DNA of 64,000 nucleotides from the NCBI GenBank assembly GCA_902463265.1, contig CABQEV010000001.1, positions 124,001 through 188,000 on the forward strand, read 5' to 3'. Of this stretch, positions 23,840 to 32,231 are shown piece by piece. Every line of letters begins with the position of its first letter. Position 1 is the stretch's first letter. Made by a program: the position numbers and the translations under genes. The DNA is from UMGS1889 sp900556055 (GTDB lineage: Bacteria > Bacillota > Clostridia > Oscillospirales > Ruminococcaceae). The notes under the pieces were generated by a model. It was not told where the DNA came from, made no database searches, and worked only from the letters and a program-made list of their open reading frames with translations.

Positions 23840-24874
23840 TTATTCTGCTGTTGTTTCCTCGGAAGAAGTGCCCATCATAACGAGCTTAGGATCGTTTGCG
23901 ATGGATTCGGGAAGTGTAAGACCGAGTGCATTCAGAGTGTTTTCGTTTACGAATATCGAAAGATCTTCATCGAATACCTTAACGGGGATATCCTTTGCCT
24001 GCTTTTCACCATTCAGGATAGAAGCTGTCATGTCAGCTGTTTCACGGCCGAGGTCTGTGTACTGGATTCCAACTGTTGCAAGGCCGTTGTCATTTACCAT
24101 TGAATCAGCGCCTACATAGAAGGGGATCTTAGCATCGATGAATACCTGAGCAGCTACCTGCATTGCGGAAGCAACTGTGTTGTCGATAGGGGAGAATACA
24201 GCATCGCACTTTTCGGCAAGTGACTGTGCAGCCTGCTGAATTTCGGAAGTGTTTGTAACAGCTGCTTCGATAAGTTCGATATCCTTGTCAGCGAGATAAG
24301 CCTTCACCTGTTCAAGGCAGGAAACGGAGTTATCCTCACCGGAATTGTAAAGATAGCCGAGCTTCTTGATATCGGGTGTGACAGTCAGTGCCATATCAAG
24401 GATCTTGCTTACCTGGAGCGCATCGGAAGTGCCTGTGATGTTTCTTCCCGTGCTTTCAAGCGAATCACAAAGACCTGCGCCGATAGGATCGGTAACAGCG
24501 GAGAATACAACGGGTATCTCATCGGAAACATTTGCAGCAGCCATAGCTGTCGGAGTTGCGATCGCAACGATGATATCGCACTTGTCAGACTTGAAGCCGT
24601 CAACTATCGAATTTGCTGTGGAAACCTCGCCGTTTGCGGATTTGTAATCAAATACTGTGTTTTCGTCGGTAAATCCAAGCTCGTTCATTCTTTCAGTGAA
24701 GCTGTCTCTGATAGTATTCAGCGAGGGATGCTCAACGATCTGGATAACGCCGACTCTCTTCTTTTCGGAATCGGAGCTTTTTGCATCGGATGAACAGCCT
24801 GCGAAAGCTGTGAGTGCTGTAAGGCACGCTGCGGAAACTGCTACGGTCTTCTTGAATACGTTTGCGATTTTCAT
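23840..24874 (-). CDS. trpX: ABC transporter substrate-binding lipoprotein (tryptophan-type importer)
   Basis: A 344-residue extracytoplasmic binding protein anchored by lipid: basic N terminus, hydrophobic core and lipobox AFAGC with Cys27. The mature part is the ABC_sub_bind fold (KKRVGVIQIVEHPSLNTIRD; IVAIATPTAMAAANV; IPVVFSAVTDPIGAGL; ATVGIQYTDLGRETADMTA). ATG at 24874 follows AAAGGTGG; a longer frame runs into the T-box leader and is not real. First gene of trpX-trpY-trpZ, controlled by the upstream T-box whose specifier reads UGG, so tryptophan is the likely ligand. Confidence 0.88.
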   Translation of the reverse strand: MKIANVFKKTVAVSAACLTALTAFAGCSSDAKSSDSEKKRVGVIQIVEHPSLNTIRDSFTERMNELGFTDENTVFDYKSANGEVSTANSIVDGFKSDKCDIIVAIATPTAMAAANVSDEIPVVFSAVTDPIGAGLCDSLESTGRNITGTSDALQVSKILDMALTVTPDIKKLGYLYNSGEDNSVSCLEQVKAYLADKDIELIEAAVTNTSEIQQAAQSLAEKCDAVFSPIDNTVASAMQVAAQVFIDAKIPFYVGADSMVNDNGLATVGIQYTDLGRETADMTASILNGEKQAKDIPVKVFDEDLSIFVNENTLNALGLTLPESIANDPKLVMMGTSSEETTAE

Positions 24875-24921
24875 AAGAAATCCACCTTTCAAAATGCGGC
24901 GATGAGCGTGGACGCAAAATA

Positions 24922-25194
24922 AAAACGCCTGCCCATGAGATAACTCAAGGACAGACGTGAAATAAACACACCTGCGGTACCACCTTGCTTGATATTCAAC
25001 CGAATATCCGCTCAATAAGAGTCGCCGAAATCATTAAACTCTCTGCCCTGTAACGTGAGCACACGTTGCGGAATTTCCTCCGCACCCTCAGGAGCCCATT
25101 TGTCCGCACCGTGGCTGTCGGTTTTCAGCTGCCCCGACTCTCTGCAAGCCCGTGAAACGGTTTTACTTCTCCGTCATCGGTTTATTTGGTTTAT
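24922..25194 (-). promoter_or_regulatory. T-box riboswitch, tryptophan (UGG) specifier
   Basis: A tRNA-sensing leader of the trpXYZ operon. The conserved T-box AAGGTGGTACCG reads on the minus strand at 24986-24975. The terminator is ACGTCTGTCC (24958-24949) with GGGCAGGCGT (24934-24925) followed by TTTT; the T-box antiterminator would compete with it. At the Stem I base GGAG (25172-25169) followed by AAGTA (kink-turn) pairs with CTCC (25094-25091) followed by TGAG. The codon just before that helix is TGG (25098-25096) followed by a purine, which is the specifier position. Uncharged tRNA-Trp should turn the operon on. Confidence 0.9.
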
Positions 25195-25200
25195 GTATAC

Positions 25201-25229
25201 ATGATAGCACGGCGAATATGTTTTGTCAA
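25201..25229 (-). promoter_or_regulatory. Sigma-A promoter of the T-box/trpXYZ operon
   Basis: Minus strand TTGACA (25229-25224), 17 bp, TATCAT (25206-25201). Transcription would begin near 25194, giving a leader of about 320 nt. Confidence 0.8.
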
Positions 25230-25252
25230 TAGTTATTTTATGAATTTTTTGT

Positions 25253-26623
25253 TTATAAGGCTGCCGAATCAGCGATATTTTTTAGCTGCCTTACCTCATC
25301 TGCGACTTTGGAAGCTGTTTCTGTGCTTGAAACTGCGGTCTGCGAGTTTCTGTTCACGGCTTCTGAGATCTCGCTCATTTTGCTCATTATCTGAGCTGCG
25401 GATTCAGCCTGAGCCTGTGTCATTTCGGTGATAAGGCGGGCATGCTCGGAGCTGCGTCCCGAAATTCCAATGACATTTTCCATTCTATCGGCGACATTTT
25501 TAGCAAGCGTCATGCCCTTGTCAACAGCGCTGATAGATGTTCCGATAAGTGCGGATGTGCTGCTTGCGGCTTCGGCGGATTTCGTTGCGAGATTGCGCAC
25601 CTCATCGGCAACGACTGCGAATCCCTTGCCGGCTGTGCCTGCCCTTGCTGCCTCGACAGATGCATTCAGCGCAAGGATATTCGTCTGGAACGCTATGTCC
25701 TCTATCGTCTTGATTATGCCCTCTATGCGGTGTGAAGCGTCGGTCATTTCGTCCATGGCGGCTAGCATATTCTTGACTTCTTCGTTATTTTCGATCAGCA
25801 TGTCGGAGCTTTGCTTTGCGGCTTCCGCTGCCTTTTCGGACTCGTTCAGGCTCTTTTCCGCATCATCGGATATGCGTGAGATATTCTCGGTTATTTCGGC
25901 TATTGCGGATGCCTGTTCCTCTGCCGATGCACTCAGCGATGTGGATATATTTTCCATATCGGAAACAGATTCTGCAAGCTTGCCTGATATTTCGGCGATC
26001 TGTGAGACGGTTTCCGACTGGCTGTCCATCAGCGCACTTGTGCGGGACATCTGCTCATTCACCTGATCGAGAAGTGCTGTTGATTTTTCGTTTGCGGTCT
26101 GTGCTTCGGTGATAAATCTTACTAAGCATTTCACGAGATACATGATAAGAACGGCACCGATATTTATGCCGAGTATTCCTTTGATAATGCTTTCGGTTGA
26201 TGCGCCCTCATAAAATATATTCCTGAAAAACAGTCCCGCTGCGGATACTGCATCCATTATGACCCAATGAACAATAAGATTCTTTCTGCTGAAATAAATC
26301 GCTGCGATCGCCATTGATGCCAGGATAAGCGGGAACATATCCTGAAGTTCGTGCTTTGCGGTCGAGATTATCAGGATAGTGAGCAGCTGTGCCTGCGAGA
26401 GTATCATGCCTCTTGCTGCCGGCGCAGACGATTTTCTCATCAGAAAGACTGCTGCCGTTACGATCACACCTACTGATGCGGTGATAAATCCGGCTGTCAC
26501 TGCACCGGATATTATATTTACGACTCCGAAGATCAGGCAAACGCTGAATATCGTTATCAGATGGATATTCACCATTTTTTCTGTTATAAGAGTGCTGAGC
26601 GATATGGAATTATTTTCACTCAT
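25253..26623 (-). CDS. Methyl-accepting chemotaxis protein, no large extracellular domain
   Basis: A 456-residue chemoreceptor. Residues about 15-170 contain roughly five or six hydrophobic helices (LITIFSVCLIFGVVNIISG; GFITASVGVIVTAAVFL; MFPLILASMAIAAIYFS; LGINIGAVLIMYLVKCLV) with only short loops, and the rest is the cytoplasmic signalling coiled coil with the hairpin tip IEDIAFQTNILALNASVEAARAG. There is no HAMP motif that can be recognised. Such receptors may sense membrane state or a ligand inside the membrane. No che or flagellar gene is in the window. RBS AGGGGGAAAG precedes ATG at 26623. Confidence 0.9.
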   Translation of the reverse strand: MSENNSISLSTLITEKMVNIHLITIFSVCLIFGVVNIISGAVTAGFITASVGVIVTAAVFLMRKSSAPAARGMILSQAQLLTILIISTAKHELQDMFPLILASMAIAAIYFSRKNLIVHWVIMDAVSAAGLFFRNIFYEGASTESIIKGILGINIGAVLIMYLVKCLVRFITEAQTANEKSTALLDQVNEQMSRTSALMDSQSETVSQIAEISGKLAESVSDMENISTSLSASAEEQASAIAEITENISRISDDAEKSLNESEKAAEAAKQSSDMLIENNEEVKNMLAAMDEMTDASHRIEGIIKTIEDIAFQTNILALNASVEAARAGTAGKGFAVVADEVRNLATKSAEAASSTSALIGTSISAVDKGMTLAKNVADRMENVIGISGRSSEHARLITEMTQAQAESAAQIMSKMSEISEAVNRNSQTAVSSTETASKVADEVRQLKNIADSAAL

Positions 26624-26813
26624 AATACAGCTTTCCCCCTTTTTGACTGAACAATATGTTGATAATTATTATAGCATATTCAACGTATTAATGTCAATAT
26701 ATCCGGCGTTTGTTCAGCAATATTCACAATATATGAGTCTTATTTATGTACTGATATTATGCTGCGCAGGCATATTTTATAATAAATATGTCGGGAAAAT
26801 GCTGTATGCGGGA

Positions 26814-26842
26814 TTTACAAATTGCCATTTAAATGGTATAAT
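26814..26842 (+). promoter_or_regulatory. Promoter of mgtC with perfect palindrome in the spacer
   Basis: TTTACA (26814-26819), 17 bp, TATAAT (26837-26842). CCATTTAAATGG (26825-26836), a perfect 12-bp palindrome, fills the spacer and abuts the -10 box, a place where a repressor or MerR-type regulator would bind. Confidence 0.65.
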
Positions 26843-26862
26843 ATAAGAAAGGAGGCGGTAGT

Positions 26863-27561
26863 ATGATCGACAGGCTTATAGATATGCTGATCCCGTATAC
26901 GGAGGTGTCTTTCGGCATAAAGGCTGTGCTGAGGCTTATCGCTGCGGGAATGCTCGGCGGATTTATCGGAAATGACAGGGAACACATAAACCGTCCCGCA
27001 GGAATAAGGACGCATATTCTTGTCTGCATAGGTGCGGCGCTTACGGTCATAACCTCGGAATTTGTCTGCGTGCGCTATCAGGGTACAATGAACGTCGATC
27101 CGACAAGACTTGGAGCGCAGGTAGTCAGCGGAATAGGCTTTCTCGGTGCGGGAACCATACTCAAAGAGGGATTCAGCGTAAAGGGACTGACGACGGCTGC
27201 AAGTCTGTGGGCTGTATCATGCGTAGGACTTGCACTCGGTGCGGGATTTTATGCGGGAGGTATTGCGGCGACATTGCTTATCTTCCTGACTCTCAGGGCA
27301 GCAAAGCATATTTTCATGGGGCGCAGTGAAACGGGAACCATCGCTGTAAAGGTCAACGATCTGAACGACGCTGTTCCGCAGATCGCAGCGATTTTCAGAA
27401 AAACAGGTATTATCCCGATAAATTCGGAAATACTTGTAGGAAACGAGGGAGACACCGAGATACGCTATCTTGTGGCTCTTCCCAGCAACAAGGAGCTTTT
27501 CAGATATACCGCAGACAAGATCAAAATGACGGACGGAGTGCTTTCCGTTCACTGTGAATAG
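26863..27561 (+). CDS. MgtC/SapB family membrane protein
   Basis: A 232-residue inner-membrane protein. Residues about 15-140 form the MgtC/SapB membrane domain with the family signature GGFIGNDREHINRPAGIRTH (residues about 32-51) and the later QVVSGIGFLGAGTIL. Residues about 150-232 make a soluble ACT-like domain as in longer MgtC proteins. Members modulate F-ATPase, membrane potential or Mg limitation responses in pathogens; in commensal Clostridia the role is unknown. RBS AAAGGAGG precedes ATG at 26863. No Mg riboswitch was seen in the leader, which is only about 14 nt long. Confidence 0.88.
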   Translation: MIDRLIDMLIPYTEVSFGIKAVLRLIAAGMLGGFIGNDREHINRPAGIRTHILVCIGAALTVITSEFVCVRYQGTMNVDPTRLGAQVVSGIGFLGAGTILKEGFSVKGLTTAASLWAVSCVGLALGAGFYAGGIAATLLIFLTLRAAKHIFMGRSETGTIAVKVNDLNDAVPQIAAIFRKTGIIPINSEILVGNEGDTEIRYLVALPSNKELFRYTADKIKMTDGVLSVHCE

Positions 27562-27661
27562 CTTTACGTGAATTTTACAAATCTTCGTCCTGCATTTTTT
27601 GTTGGTGCGGTTCTACAAAAAATGCGGAAAAAGGTTGAAATGCATAGTGAAATTTGCCGTC

Positions 27662-27690
27662 TTGACATTTGACATAGCCTGATTTATACT
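27662..27690 (+). promoter_or_regulatory. Sigma-A promoter for pyk
   Basis: TTGACA (27662-27667), 17 bp, TATACT (27685-27690), 93 bp before the start codon. Confidence 0.8.
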
Positions 27691-27783
27691 TTAAAGTAGG
27701 AGAAAATTTTTGATGTTTGAAATCCGGTCAATTCACCTGAATGGCATGAACGGTTTTTACTTAAGGTATGGGAGCTGAAACTA

Positions 27784-29217
27784 ATGAGAAAAACTAAAAT
27801 TGTATGTACAGTAGGACCTGCGACCGACGATGATAAAATACTCGAAAACATGATGAAAGCCGGCATGAATGTCGCAAGATTCAACTTTTCGCACGGCGAT
27901 TACGAGATGCACCGCAAGCGTTTTGAGCAGGTCGTAAGGCTCAGAGAAAAGCTTGGACTGCCTATCGCGACAATGCTGGATACCAAGGGTCCTGAGGTCC
28001 GCCTCGGAAAATTCAAGGACGGCAAGCCCGTCGAAATAAAGGACGGCGGCGAAATAATCCTCACTACCGAAGATATTGAATGTACGGCGGAAAAGGTCTC
28101 CGTTTCATTCAAGGAGCTTCCCGCAGATGTCAGCATCGGCATGTCGATACTCATAAATGACGGCGTTATCGAGCTGAAGGTGCTGAAGATATCCGGCAAG
28201 GAGATACTCTGCAAGATAATAAACGGCGGTACGCTTTCCGATAACAAGGGCGTTAATATCCCCGGAGCAAAGCTTTCTATGCCGTATCTCTCGGAAAGGG
28301 ATATGTCCGACCTTGAATTCGGCGCAAAAATGCAGTATGATTTTATTGCGGCATCGTTTGTGCGTTCTGCCGCTGACGTGAACTACCTCAGAAAGTTCTG
28401 CCACAGCCTCGGCTGGTATTCGCCCAGGATCATCGCGAAGATCGAAAATATGGAGGGCGTTGAGAATATCGACGAGATACTCGAAGCTGCTGACGGCATA
28501 ATGGTCGCAAGAGGCGATATGGGCGTTGAGATACCTTTTGAGCAGATCCCCGCTATCCAGAAGGATATTATCCGCAAGGGATACAAGGCCGGCAAGCAGG
28601 TCATCACAGCGACTCAGATGCTTGAATCAATGATAACAAATCCCCGTCCGACAAGAGCGGAGATCACAGACGTTGCGAATGCTATCTATGACGGAACATC
28701 TGCGATCATGCTTTCGGGCGAGACTGCTGCGGGCAAGCACCCTGTTGAGGCAGTCCAGACTATGGCACTTATCGCAAGAACGACCGAGAAGGATATAAAC
28801 TACGAGAGCCGCCTGTATGCAAGAGCTGCCGACCACAGCACAAGCATCGCAAATGCAGTTTCGCATGCTGCCGTAACAACCGCACTTGACCTCGGTGCAA
28901 AGGCTGTCGTTACCGTTACAAAGTCGGGTGCAACCGCAAGAATGATATCGAAATTCCGCCCCGGCTGCATGATAATCGGCTGCGCTACAAGCAGCATAAT
29001 CATGCGTCAGATGAATCTTTCATGGGGTGTTTATCCCGTTCTTATCGATGAAAAATCCAGTACCGATGAGCTTTTTGAGCATGCACTCAGCAGATCGGTC
29101 GAGAGCGGTCTCCTCGAAAACGGCGATATTGTCGTTATAACAGCAGGGATCCCCCTCGGCGTTTCGGGAACCACAAATATGCTGAGAGTTGAAAAAGCAG
29201 TCGTTGCTGCCGAATGA
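27784..29217 (+). CDS. pyk: Pyruvate kinase
   Basis: Final glycolytic enzyme, converting PEP and ADP to pyruvate and ATP. The 477-residue protein starts MRKTKIVCTVGPATDD and contains NVARFNFSHG, DTKGPEVR, the active-site signature IIAKIENMEGVENIDEI, GVEIPFEQIPAIQK and ETAAGKHPVEAV, followed by the allosteric C domain. It lacks the extra C-terminal PEP-utiliser domain found in Bacillus and some Clostridia. It is monocistronic with its own promoter and terminator. Confidence 0.98.
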   Translation: MRKTKIVCTVGPATDDDKILENMMKAGMNVARFNFSHGDYEMHRKRFEQVVRLREKLGLPIATMLDTKGPEVRLGKFKDGKPVEIKDGGEIILTTEDIECTAEKVSVSFKELPADVSIGMSILINDGVIELKVLKISGKEILCKIINGGTLSDNKGVNIPGAKLSMPYLSERDMSDLEFGAKMQYDFIAASFVRSAADVNYLRKFCHSLGWYSPRIIAKIENMEGVENIDEILEAADGIMVARGDMGVEIPFEQIPAIQKDIIRKGYKAGKQVITATQMLESMITNPRPTRAEITDVANAIYDGTSAIMLSGETAAGKHPVEAVQTMALIARTTEKDINYESRLYARAADHSTSIANAVSHAAVTTALDLGAKAVVTVTKSGATARMISKFRPGCMIIGCATSSIIMRQMNLSWGVYPVLIDEKSSTDELFEHALSRSVESGLLENGDIVVITAGIPLGVSGTTNMLRVEKAVVAAE

Positions 29218-29244
29218 TATTATAAAGTGAATATTTTGTGCATA

Positions 29245-29287
29245 AAATCACTGTGCGTTTTAGCGGGACGTGCAGTGATTTTTTATG
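29245..29287 (+). terminator. Terminator of pyk
   Basis: AAATCACTG (29245-29253) pairs perfectly with CAGTGATTT (29273-29281), followed by TTTTAT. Confidence 0.82.
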
Positions 29288-29423
29288 CATTTTTGTATAT
29301 TTTGCCTGCTTTTCATTACGCTTTCATATTTCTATCACATTGGCAGTATATACTTTAACCATAGTCAAAGAGGAAAAGACAAAATGAAAAAAGCTCATAA
29401 AATTTCTCTTTAAATATATAATG

Positions 29424-29660
29424 CGGGAACGCTTTCCCCCTTGATGCGTTCCCGTGCGATTGCCTCACAGCTGTCCGCGGAAATATCCAAGGCACTGTTT
29501 GACCATATAACAGCCGCAAAAAATAACGGCTGAACAAATTTGCGAAAAATGCTGTCCTTCCGGGCATGGAAAGGGCAGCGAACAAACCACTATCCTTATC
29601 CGAGGTTTTTCATAATTCCCCCATACCCGATTGTCCGCAAGACAGTCGGGTTTTCTCTTT
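29424..29660 (+). other. Hairpin-rich intergenic region ending in a terminator; candidate small RNA
   Basis: Part of the 654-bp gap between pyk and the solute-binding protein gene. Stems: CGGGAACGC (29424-29432)/GCGTTCCCG (29446-29454); CAGCCG (29511-29516)/CGGCTG (29527-29532); GCTGTCCTTCC (29551-29561)/GGAAAGGGCAGC (29568-29579) with one bulge; and ACCCGATTGTC (29625-29635)/GACAGTCGGGT (29641-29651) followed by TTTCTCTTT, a terminator. The terminator lies well past the pyk terminator, implying a separate transcript, but no convincing promoter was found. A nine-codon frame MKKAHKISL at 29384-29413 with GAGGA upstream precedes it. Not matched to any RNA family known to me. Confidence 0.45.
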
Positions 29661-29724
29661 ATCGCAGTTAAATTTTAAGTTAAATGCAGGTTAATTTAAT
29701 CTGAACTGTCATTTTACATCAATC

Positions 29725-29778
29725 TTAAACGTTTAATTTGTTAAGTTATACAAAAGAGAGCGTTTAAAGTTATACAAA
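29725..29778 (+). promoter_or_regulatory. Operator-like palindrome and 11-bp direct repeats upstream of the solute-binding protein gene
   Basis: TTAAACGTTTAA (29725-29736) is a perfect palindrome. AGTTATACAAA occurs twice (29744-29754, 29768-29778), 24 bp apart, each after a CGTTTAA block. The cluster ends 7 bp before the -35 box, an activator-like position. A related copy lies in the leader of the following HD-domain gene. Confidence 0.55.
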
Positions 29779-29785
29779 TGCCGTG

Positions 29786-29814
29786 TTGACAAACTTGCGA
29801 AAAGTTGTTATAAT
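29786..29814 (+). promoter_or_regulatory. Sigma-A promoter for the solute-binding lipoprotein gene
   Basis: TTGACA (29786-29791), 17 bp, TATAAT (29809-29814), 57 bp before the start codon. Confidence 0.88.
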
Positions 29815-29871
29815 AAATAAGTGATTTATGAGAAAAAACTGAATACTCATAATAATTTCAGGAGGTTTACT

Positions 29872-31347
29872 ATGAAAAATACCAAGAGATTTCTGGCGGG
29901 TGCACTTGCATTCTCCACAATGCTCGGACTGACAGCCTGCGGCGGTTCCGGCAGCGATTCTTCCAACAGCGGTTCTTCTTCCAACGGCGGCGATGCTGCA
30001 GCTGCTGAGACTACTGCTGAGACCACCACTACTGCCGGTGTTGAGATCAATACTGAAACACTTAAGGACGATGAGCAGGCTGTAATCGAAAAGGCTGCTG
30101 AACAGCTCAAGGACGTTGAGCTTGAAAACACTGAGATCAAGTGGCTCTCCAACTGGGATATCAACCCAGATACATCAGGAAAGTCCAAGCCTCTGGCTCT
30201 CGAACTCTTTGAAACAAAGTATAACGGCAAGATCACATGGTACAAGACTGACTGGGGCAACCGTTACACAGACCTTTCCACATACGTTCTCGGCGGCGAA
30301 GGAATCGATTTCTTCCCTGCAGGCGACCAGGACGGCTTCCCTATGGGTGCTGCTTCCGGAATGTTCACTTCCTATGATGACTATGTAGATTGGAACGATG
30401 AGTTCTGGTCTCCTGTTAAGGAAGCTAACGACAAGCTTTACTTTAACGGCGGTCACTATGTAGCTATTACAGATGTTGTTGCTAACGAAGTTGTTATCTA
30501 CAACAGAAAGACTATCGAAGATTACGGCCTTGATGATCCTAAGGATCTTCTTGAAAATGATAACTGGACATGGGATACATTCAAGAGCATGCTGATGGAA
30601 TACTGCAATCCTGATGAGGACAGATACGGTCTGGACGGATTCTGGAATGAAAAGGCTCTGATGCTCTCCACAGGCGTTCCTTCTATCGGTTTCGATGACA
30701 GCGGAAAGCTTGTTTCCAATATCAACGATCCGAACATGGAAAGAGCTATGAACTTCATGTATGATCTGAACCAGAACAAGCTTACTTTCGACATGGAGCA
30801 GTTTGGCTGGGCTGAACAGCCTGCATTCATGAGCGAAGGCAAGGAGCTGTTCTTCCTGGCAGGTCTTTGGAAGCTTTACGGTGCTCCTGAGCTCTGGGCT
30901 TCCTTCGGTACTCCCGATGAAGTTATGTTCGTTCCCGTACCTAAGGATCCTGAGGCTGACAACTACTATTACAGCGCAAGCTTCGATGCTGTTCTTTTCT
31001 GCAGCAACGGCGCAAACCCTGAAGGTGTAGCAAGATTCCTCGAGTGCAGACGTGTTGCTGCAACTGATCCCGATACTCTCGCACTCGGCGATGAGCAGAT
31101 GAAGAGAGACTACGGCTGGACAGATGAAATGGTTGAGATGAAGAAGAAATGCGATGAAATCGCTAAGGCTAACCCTGTATTCGATGTATACACAGGTGTT
31201 TCTCAGGAACTTACTTCTGTTCTCGACAGCGGTGAGAACGGCGTTCGTTCCGCATTCAGAGGCATCGACTGGGCTACAACAAGATCGGCTATCGCTGACT
31301 TTGTTCAGGGCGAGGTTGACAAGCTCAACAGCAAGGTTTCCGGCTAA
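29872..31347 (+). CDS. Extracellular solute-binding lipoprotein (family 1, probably carbohydrate)
   Basis: A 491-residue ABC binding protein. The signal peptide ends in lipobox LTAC with Cys23, followed by a Ser/Gly/Asn- and Thr-rich linker (residues about 24-60) and a large two-lobed binding domain typical of oligosaccharide receptors (KWLSNWDINPDTSGKSKPLA; TWDTFKSMLMEYCNPDED; GLWKLYGAPELWASFGTPDE). The aromatic richness fits sugar binding, but no ligand can be named. It is an orphan: no permease or ATPase gene is near. Codon use is strongly biased, suggesting high expression. ATG at 29872 follows AGGAGG. Confidence 0.88.
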   Translation: MKNTKRFLAGALAFSTMLGLTACGGSGSDSSNSGSSSNGGDAAAAETTAETTTTAGVEINTETLKDDEQAVIEKAAEQLKDVELENTEIKWLSNWDINPDTSGKSKPLALELFETKYNGKITWYKTDWGNRYTDLSTYVLGGEGIDFFPAGDQDGFPMGAASGMFTSYDDYVDWNDEFWSPVKEANDKLYFNGGHYVAITDVVANEVVIYNRKTIEDYGLDDPKDLLENDNWTWDTFKSMLMEYCNPDEDRYGLDGFWNEKALMLSTGVPSIGFDDSGKLVSNINDPNMERAMNFMYDLNQNKLTFDMEQFGWAEQPAFMSEGKELFFLAGLWKLYGAPELWASFGTPDEVMFVPVPKDPEADNYYYSASFDAVLFCSNGANPEGVARFLECRRVAATDPDTLALGDEQMKRDYGWTDEMVEMKKKCDEIAKANPVFDVYTGVSQELTSVLDSGENGVRSAFRGIDWATTRSAIADFVQGEVDKLNSKVSG

Positions 31348-31493
31348 TTTCGGATCCCGAAGATCATCTTTCTGATGTGATTTTTATGTCCGCAGGCGGA
31401 TCATGTCCGTCTGCGGATTTTTATATGTGTCACAATGTGTATTCTGCATAAAAAAATATTAACCAAGGAACAACTTTTATTAATAATTATGAC

Positions 31494-31522
31494 TTGAAAT
31501 GATTGAGAAATACATTTATAAT
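31494..31522 (+). promoter_or_regulatory. Sigma-A promoter for the HD-domain gene
   Basis: TTGAAA (31494-31499), 17 bp, TATAAT (31517-31522). The operator-like TTAAACGTTTTA (31563-31574), followed by AGTTATA at 31577, lies about 34 bp into the transcript. Confidence 0.7.
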
Positions 31523-31644
31523 TATATTGTGTGTTCAGAAATAAAAAAATATACAAAGTAAGTTAAACGTTTTAGAGTTATATCCGTAAGTTCACTTGAA
31601 TTGTCCCGCCCCGAACAGGCTGTTATGAGAGGTTGATTTTAAGT

Positions 31645-32208
31645 ATGCTGAAGGCTATTGGATCGAGGGTCGATCTTACAAATGATGACAAGCTCGATTA
31701 TTTTAATCTTGTTTCCGATCTTCTGGAGAATGAAGTCGTTCTCCGTATGAAAAAATTTACGCATCACGGAAGTACGACCTGCTTCCAGCACTGCCTGAAT
31801 GTTTCATATTACAATTACAGAATATGCAGGCTCTTTTCATGGAACACAAGAGCTGCTGCAAGGGCAGGTCTGCTTCATGATCTGTTTTTGTATGACTGGC
31901 ATGAGCATAAGCCTGCAAAGGGCGAACGTCTTCACGGCTTTACACATGCTCAGTGCGCACTTGACAATGTAATGAAGAATTTCGAGATAACTGACATTGA
32001 AAAGGATATCATAGTCAAGCATATGTTTCCACTTAATGTGGCACTGCCTAAGTATAAGGAAACAGTTGTTATTATCCTCGTGGACAAATACTGCGGACTT
32101 ATCGAGGTCCTTCATAATGCAGGAAGCGTTATGGGATATGTCACGGTGTCGATGCTCAGAACTATCCGCACCAAATGGCACCAGGCTTTCAGCAGCGATG
32201 AACTCTGA
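31645..32208 (+). CDS. HD-domain protein (metal-dependent phosphohydrolase fold)
   Basis: A 187-residue cytosolic protein with an HD superfamily core: His49 in CFQHCLNVSYYNYR, His78-Asp79 in GLLHDLFLYDWHEH, then His in GFTHAQCA and KHMFPLN further on. These are the metal-ligand positions expected of HD phosphohydrolases or nucleotidases. There is no RelA synthetase or GGDEF partner, and the substrate is unknown. ATG at 31645 is 12 bases from AGAGG; an in-frame TTG at 31633 abuts that RBS and is less likely. It is often a stand-alone gene in Clostridia. Confidence 0.78.
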   Translation: MLKAIGSRVDLTNDDKLDYFNLVSDLLENEVVLRMKKFTHHGSTTCFQHCLNVSYYNYRICRLFSWNTRAAARAGLLHDLFLYDWHEHKPAKGERLHGFTHAQCALDNVMKNFEITDIEKDIIVKHMFPLNVALPKYKETVVIILVDKYCGLIEVLHNAGSVMGYVTVSMLRTIRTKWHQAFSSDEL

Positions 32209-32231
32209 TACATTTTGAATTGAATATTATA

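Noticed and set aside
29355..29585. 76-codon minus-strand frame in the same region
   Set aside because: No ribosome-binding site, and aromatic/Arg-rich composition from A/T-rich hairpin DNA; no family resemblance.
29417..29651. 6S RNA or tmRNA identity for the structured intergenic region
   Set aside because: No long closing stem with a central bubble and no tRNA-like ends were found; only a neutral structured-RNA call is justified.
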